A DNA stretch of 64,000 bases from the NCBI GenBank assembly GCA_963749035.1, contig CAVVKW010000004.1, positions 310,001-374,000 on the forward strand, written 5' to 3'. The position numbers were made by a program, and so were the translations under genes. Below the pieces are notes generated by a model. That model saw only the letters and a list, made by a program, of their open reading frames with translations, was not told where the DNA came from and ran no database searches. Positions 61,984 through 64,000 of the stretch are shown here, piece by piece (position 1 is the stretch's first letter; each line of letters opens with the position of its first letter). This DNA comes from CAVVKW01 sp963749035 (GTDB lineage: Bacteria; Verrucomicrobiota; Verrucomicrobiia; Chthoniobacterales; JAATET01).

Positions 61984-62880
61984 TCAGAGACTGCGGGCGC
62001 TGAAGGTATCGCCGCCTTCGAGGGTGCCGTTCTCGTAGCCGCGCTGGAACCAGCGGCGGCGTTGTTCGGACGAACCGTGGGTGAAGGAGTCGGGAACGAC
62101 GGTGCCGCGGGTCTGTCTCTGCAGCCGGTCGTCGCCGATGGCCGAGGCGGCGCCGAGGGCCTCGTCGAGGTCGCCGGGTTCGAGGAGGCGGCGGGCGTGG
62201 TGAGCCCAGACGCCGGCGAAGTAATCGGCCTGAAGTTCGAGCCGGACGGAGAGGGCGTTGGCGTCGGCCTGGCTCAGGCGGGCCTGGGCCTGCTGGACCT
62301 GCTGGCTGATGCCAAGGAGGTTTTGAACGTGGTGTCCGACCTCGTGGGCGATGACGTAGGCTTGGGCGAAATCGCCGGGCGCGCCGAAGCGATTCTTGAG
62401 TTCGTCGAAGAATCCGAGGTCGATGTAAACCTGTTGGTCGCCCGGGCAGTAGAACGGTCCCATGGCGGCTGAGCCGGTGCCGCAAGCGGAGCGGACGTAG
62501 TCGGTAAACAGGACGAGGCGGGGCTCGGAGTAGCGTTGCCCTTGCTGCTGGAAGAGCTTGTGCCAGACGTCCTCCGTTTCGCCGAGGACGGCGGCGACGA
62601 ACTGGGCGCTCTCGTCGTTGCCGGCGGGTTGCTGGGTTTGGCTGGGCGCGCTGATCCGCGCGGCGGGGCTGTCGATTTGCTGAAGAAGCGACATGGGATC
62701 GCCCCCGAGGAAAACGAAGATGAGGAGAACGACGATGGTGCCGAGTCCTCCGCCGAGGGCGGCTTTCCGCCCCCCGCGCCGGCCTCCGATACGAATCCCG
62801 CGGCCAAAGGGGAATCCGCCCCCCGAGCGGCCGCGGCGGTCATCGACGTTCGAACTTCTTCGGGCATTCCTCCAGCGCAT
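61984..62880 (-). CDS. Neutral zinc metallopeptidase, YpfJ-like
   Basis: The protein has 298 residues. After a basic, Gly-rich N-terminus comes one membrane segment (~44-60: LGTIVVLLIFVFLGG). The periplasmic domain has GPFYCPGDQQVYIDLGFFDE and the zinc site AHEVGHHVQNLLG (HExxH), with downstream RLELQADYFAGVWAHH giving the third ligand. It matches the YpfJ/KPN_02809 family (DUF). A C-terminal SSEQRRRWFQRGYENG block is typical. The function in vivo is unknown. Confidence 0.92.
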   Translation of the reverse strand: MRWRNARRSSNVDDRRGRSGGGFPFGRGIRIGGRRGGRKAALGGGLGTIVVLLIFVFLGGDPMSLLQQIDSPAARISAPSQTQQPAGNDESAQFVAAVLGETEDVWHKLFQQQGQRYSEPRLVLFTDYVRSACGTGSAAMGPFYCPGDQQVYIDLGFFDELKNRFGAPGDFAQAYVIAHEVGHHVQNLLGISQQVQQAQARLSQADANALSVRLELQADYFAGVWAHHARRLLEPGDLDEALGAASAIGDDRLQRQTRGTVVPDSFTHGSSEQRRRWFQRGYENGTLEGGDTFSARSL

Positions 62881-62948
62881 GTCTGGTTTTACGGATAGCG
62901 GAGGGGCGATGGACTTGTCGAGGTGTCGGTCGTCGCTTAAGTCGGGTG

Positions 62949-63926
62949 ATGCGATTGGCGATCGGTTGGGCGATTCACGGACTTGCGGTGGGCGTGTTGA
63001 TGGCGGGTTCGGTGGTGGGCGAGGAGATTAGTCTCGGGCCGGATGGGGAGATGGGACCGGGAGCGGGGAGTCGGCCCCAGCTCGTTGGACGGAACGCTGA
63101 CGAGATCTTGCGGGAATACCGGGAGGCGGAAGCGGGTGGGCCGAATACCTTTGGTTTTGGCGAAGAGGGGCGAGTCGAGACGACGTCGCGACGGATCGCG
63201 ATATTGGAGGAACTGGACGCGCAGGCGGCGGTGCTCGGTGAGGCTTTGGTTGAACACGTTTCCCGGGAGATCCTCGGGGAAGGGGCGACGACGGCGAACG
63301 AGCGCGTCGTGGCGATCCGGAACGTGACGTTCCATTCCGCGGAGGGGGCGGGGGAAGCGGGCGAAGCTTTGGCGCGAGTGCTCGGGGAACCCGGGTTGGC
63401 GGAGCGCGCGCCGTTCGCCTACCTCCAGGCTTTGGACGGGGTGGTGTATCTGAAGGACGCGGATTTTGTCCCGCGGCTGGCGGAACTCGCGGAGCGGGGG
63501 GCGGGGGCGGAGGCGGCGAGGTTGGGCTTGCATCAATTGGCGACGGTGGCACCGGTGGGGGTGATGCGGCAGTTGAACGAAGTGGGGGAGCGACTCGCGG
63601 GGCTGCCTGGGATTCGCGCGGATATTTTCGCGGCCGGTCATCCTGGGAACGCGGAGGCGTTGGCGGAAATGGAGACTTACCTGAGTCGCGGGGACGTGAG
63701 CACGGAGGAGAAGGTGAAAATGCTGAAACGTCTGCCGCAGCCGGCTTTCGTGGTGACCGATGGGATCTTCACGCGAGACTGGGCGTTGCCGAAGCCGCCG
63801 CCGGGGCGGGCGGGCGCGGTGGAAAAGGCGCTGGCGGATTGGGCGGAGCGGGAAGAATTTCGAGAACTTTGGGAGGAGATTTGGGCGGTGAGGCAGTCTC
63901 AACTTCCCAGTGATGAAATGGATTGA
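62949..63926 (+). CDS. Secreted HEAT-like helical protein of unknown function
   Basis: The protein has 325 residues from ATG 62949 (an adjacent GTG precedes it). The signal peptide (LAIGWAIHGLAVGVLMAGSV) is followed by a helical-repeat region with alternating Ala/Leu/Arg helices (DFVPRLAELAERGAGAEAAR; GLHQLATVAPVGVMRQLNEV), HEAT-like without a clear consensus. The C-terminus is acidic. It starts about 69 bases from the divergent metallopeptidase gene. No enzyme motif was seen. Confidence 0.72.
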   Translation: MRLAIGWAIHGLAVGVLMAGSVVGEEISLGPDGEMGPGAGSRPQLVGRNADEILREYREAEAGGPNTFGFGEEGRVETTSRRIAILEELDAQAAVLGEALVEHVSREILGEGATTANERVVAIRNVTFHSAEGAGEAGEALARVLGEPGLAERAPFAYLQALDGVVYLKDADFVPRLAELAERGAGAEAARLGLHQLATVAPVGVMRQLNEVGERLAGLPGIRADIFAAGHPGNAEALAEMETYLSRGDVSTEEKVKMLKRLPQPAFVVTDGIFTRDWALPKPPPGRAGAVEKALADWAEREEFRELWEEIWAVRQSQLPSDEMD

Positions 63927-63938
63927 TAGGTTGCCCCG

Positions 63939-64000
63939 GTGAAAGAACGACGGGCAATCTCGGAAGCAACGACGATATTCGTGATTCTGGCCATACTGTT
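63939..64000 (+). CDS. Start of a membrane protein, cut by the window edge
   Basis: From GTG 63939 the frame reads KERRAISEATTIFVILAIL and stays open to the end. The charged start followed by a hydrophobic helix suggests an inner-membrane or signal-anchored protein. Twenty codons are too few to name a family. Confidence 0.4.
   Translation, partial: MKERRAISEATTIFVILAIL

Overview
The window is a chromosomal segment of a high-G+C Gram-negative bacterium. The lipid A genes (lpxA, lpxK, an lpxL-waaF fusion), a Yej-type peptide importer, a choice-of-anchor A protein, a phytase-like phosphatase and an archaeal-looking family B DNA polymerase fit the PVC group, most probably Verrucomicrobiota. Many short intergenic repeats of the GATTTCGG and CTCACGCAGAGGCG kinds point the same way. 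The taxonomic call is inference: no rRNA is present.

Region 1 (1-8.3 kb) is an accessory island. It holds a low-G+C membrane-protein/XRE-regulator pair under a palindromic operator, and two separate two-gene modules that each pair a minimal nucleotidyltransferase with a small helical protein. It also holds an intact-looking IS3-family element, broken IS4 and IS110 transposases, and two copies of a REP-associated (Y1) transposase 3' end. Short GACCCC-containing repeats lie among these. An AT-rich operon encodes a dGTPase-like HD protein (frameshifted as read) and a poly(A)-polymerase-type nucleotidyltransferase. This operon is the best candidate here for an undescribed defence or toxin system.

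Region 2 (8.3-28.3 kb) holds carB with an in-frame palindromic repeat insertion, a cysteine phytase-like phosphatase and a yejA(broken)-yejB-yejE-ATPase importer cluster. Next come an amidase, murI and pabB, then several secreted or repeat proteins, an oxidoreductase/hydrolase pair and an extended pgpA.

Region 3 (28.3-38.1 kb) starts with a decayed ECF sigma factor/von Willebrand A locus. It continues with a PhoB/PhoR-like two-component system followed by guanine deaminase, then ATP-type phosphofructokinase and a large choice-of-anchor A surface protein.

Region 4 (38.1-64 kb) is mostly housekeeping. It has PolB and a cation antiporter, nitroreductase-radC-lpxA, larC, a secreted papain-fold protein, thrB-lpxK, a Ca/Na exchanger and tRNA-Ser(GCU). 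A long leftward block follows: lpxL-waaF, trpC, ruvB, cca, a small membrane protein, lysA, hemC and an aldo/keto reductase. The right end has purK, a TPR protein, an RNase H-fold nuclease, a YpfJ metallopeptidase and a secreted HEAT-like protein. A membrane protein is cut by the window edge.

Three loci (dGTPase, yejA, sigma/VWA) are interrupted by frameshifts or deletions. For the first two, sequencing error cannot be excluded from the sequence alone.
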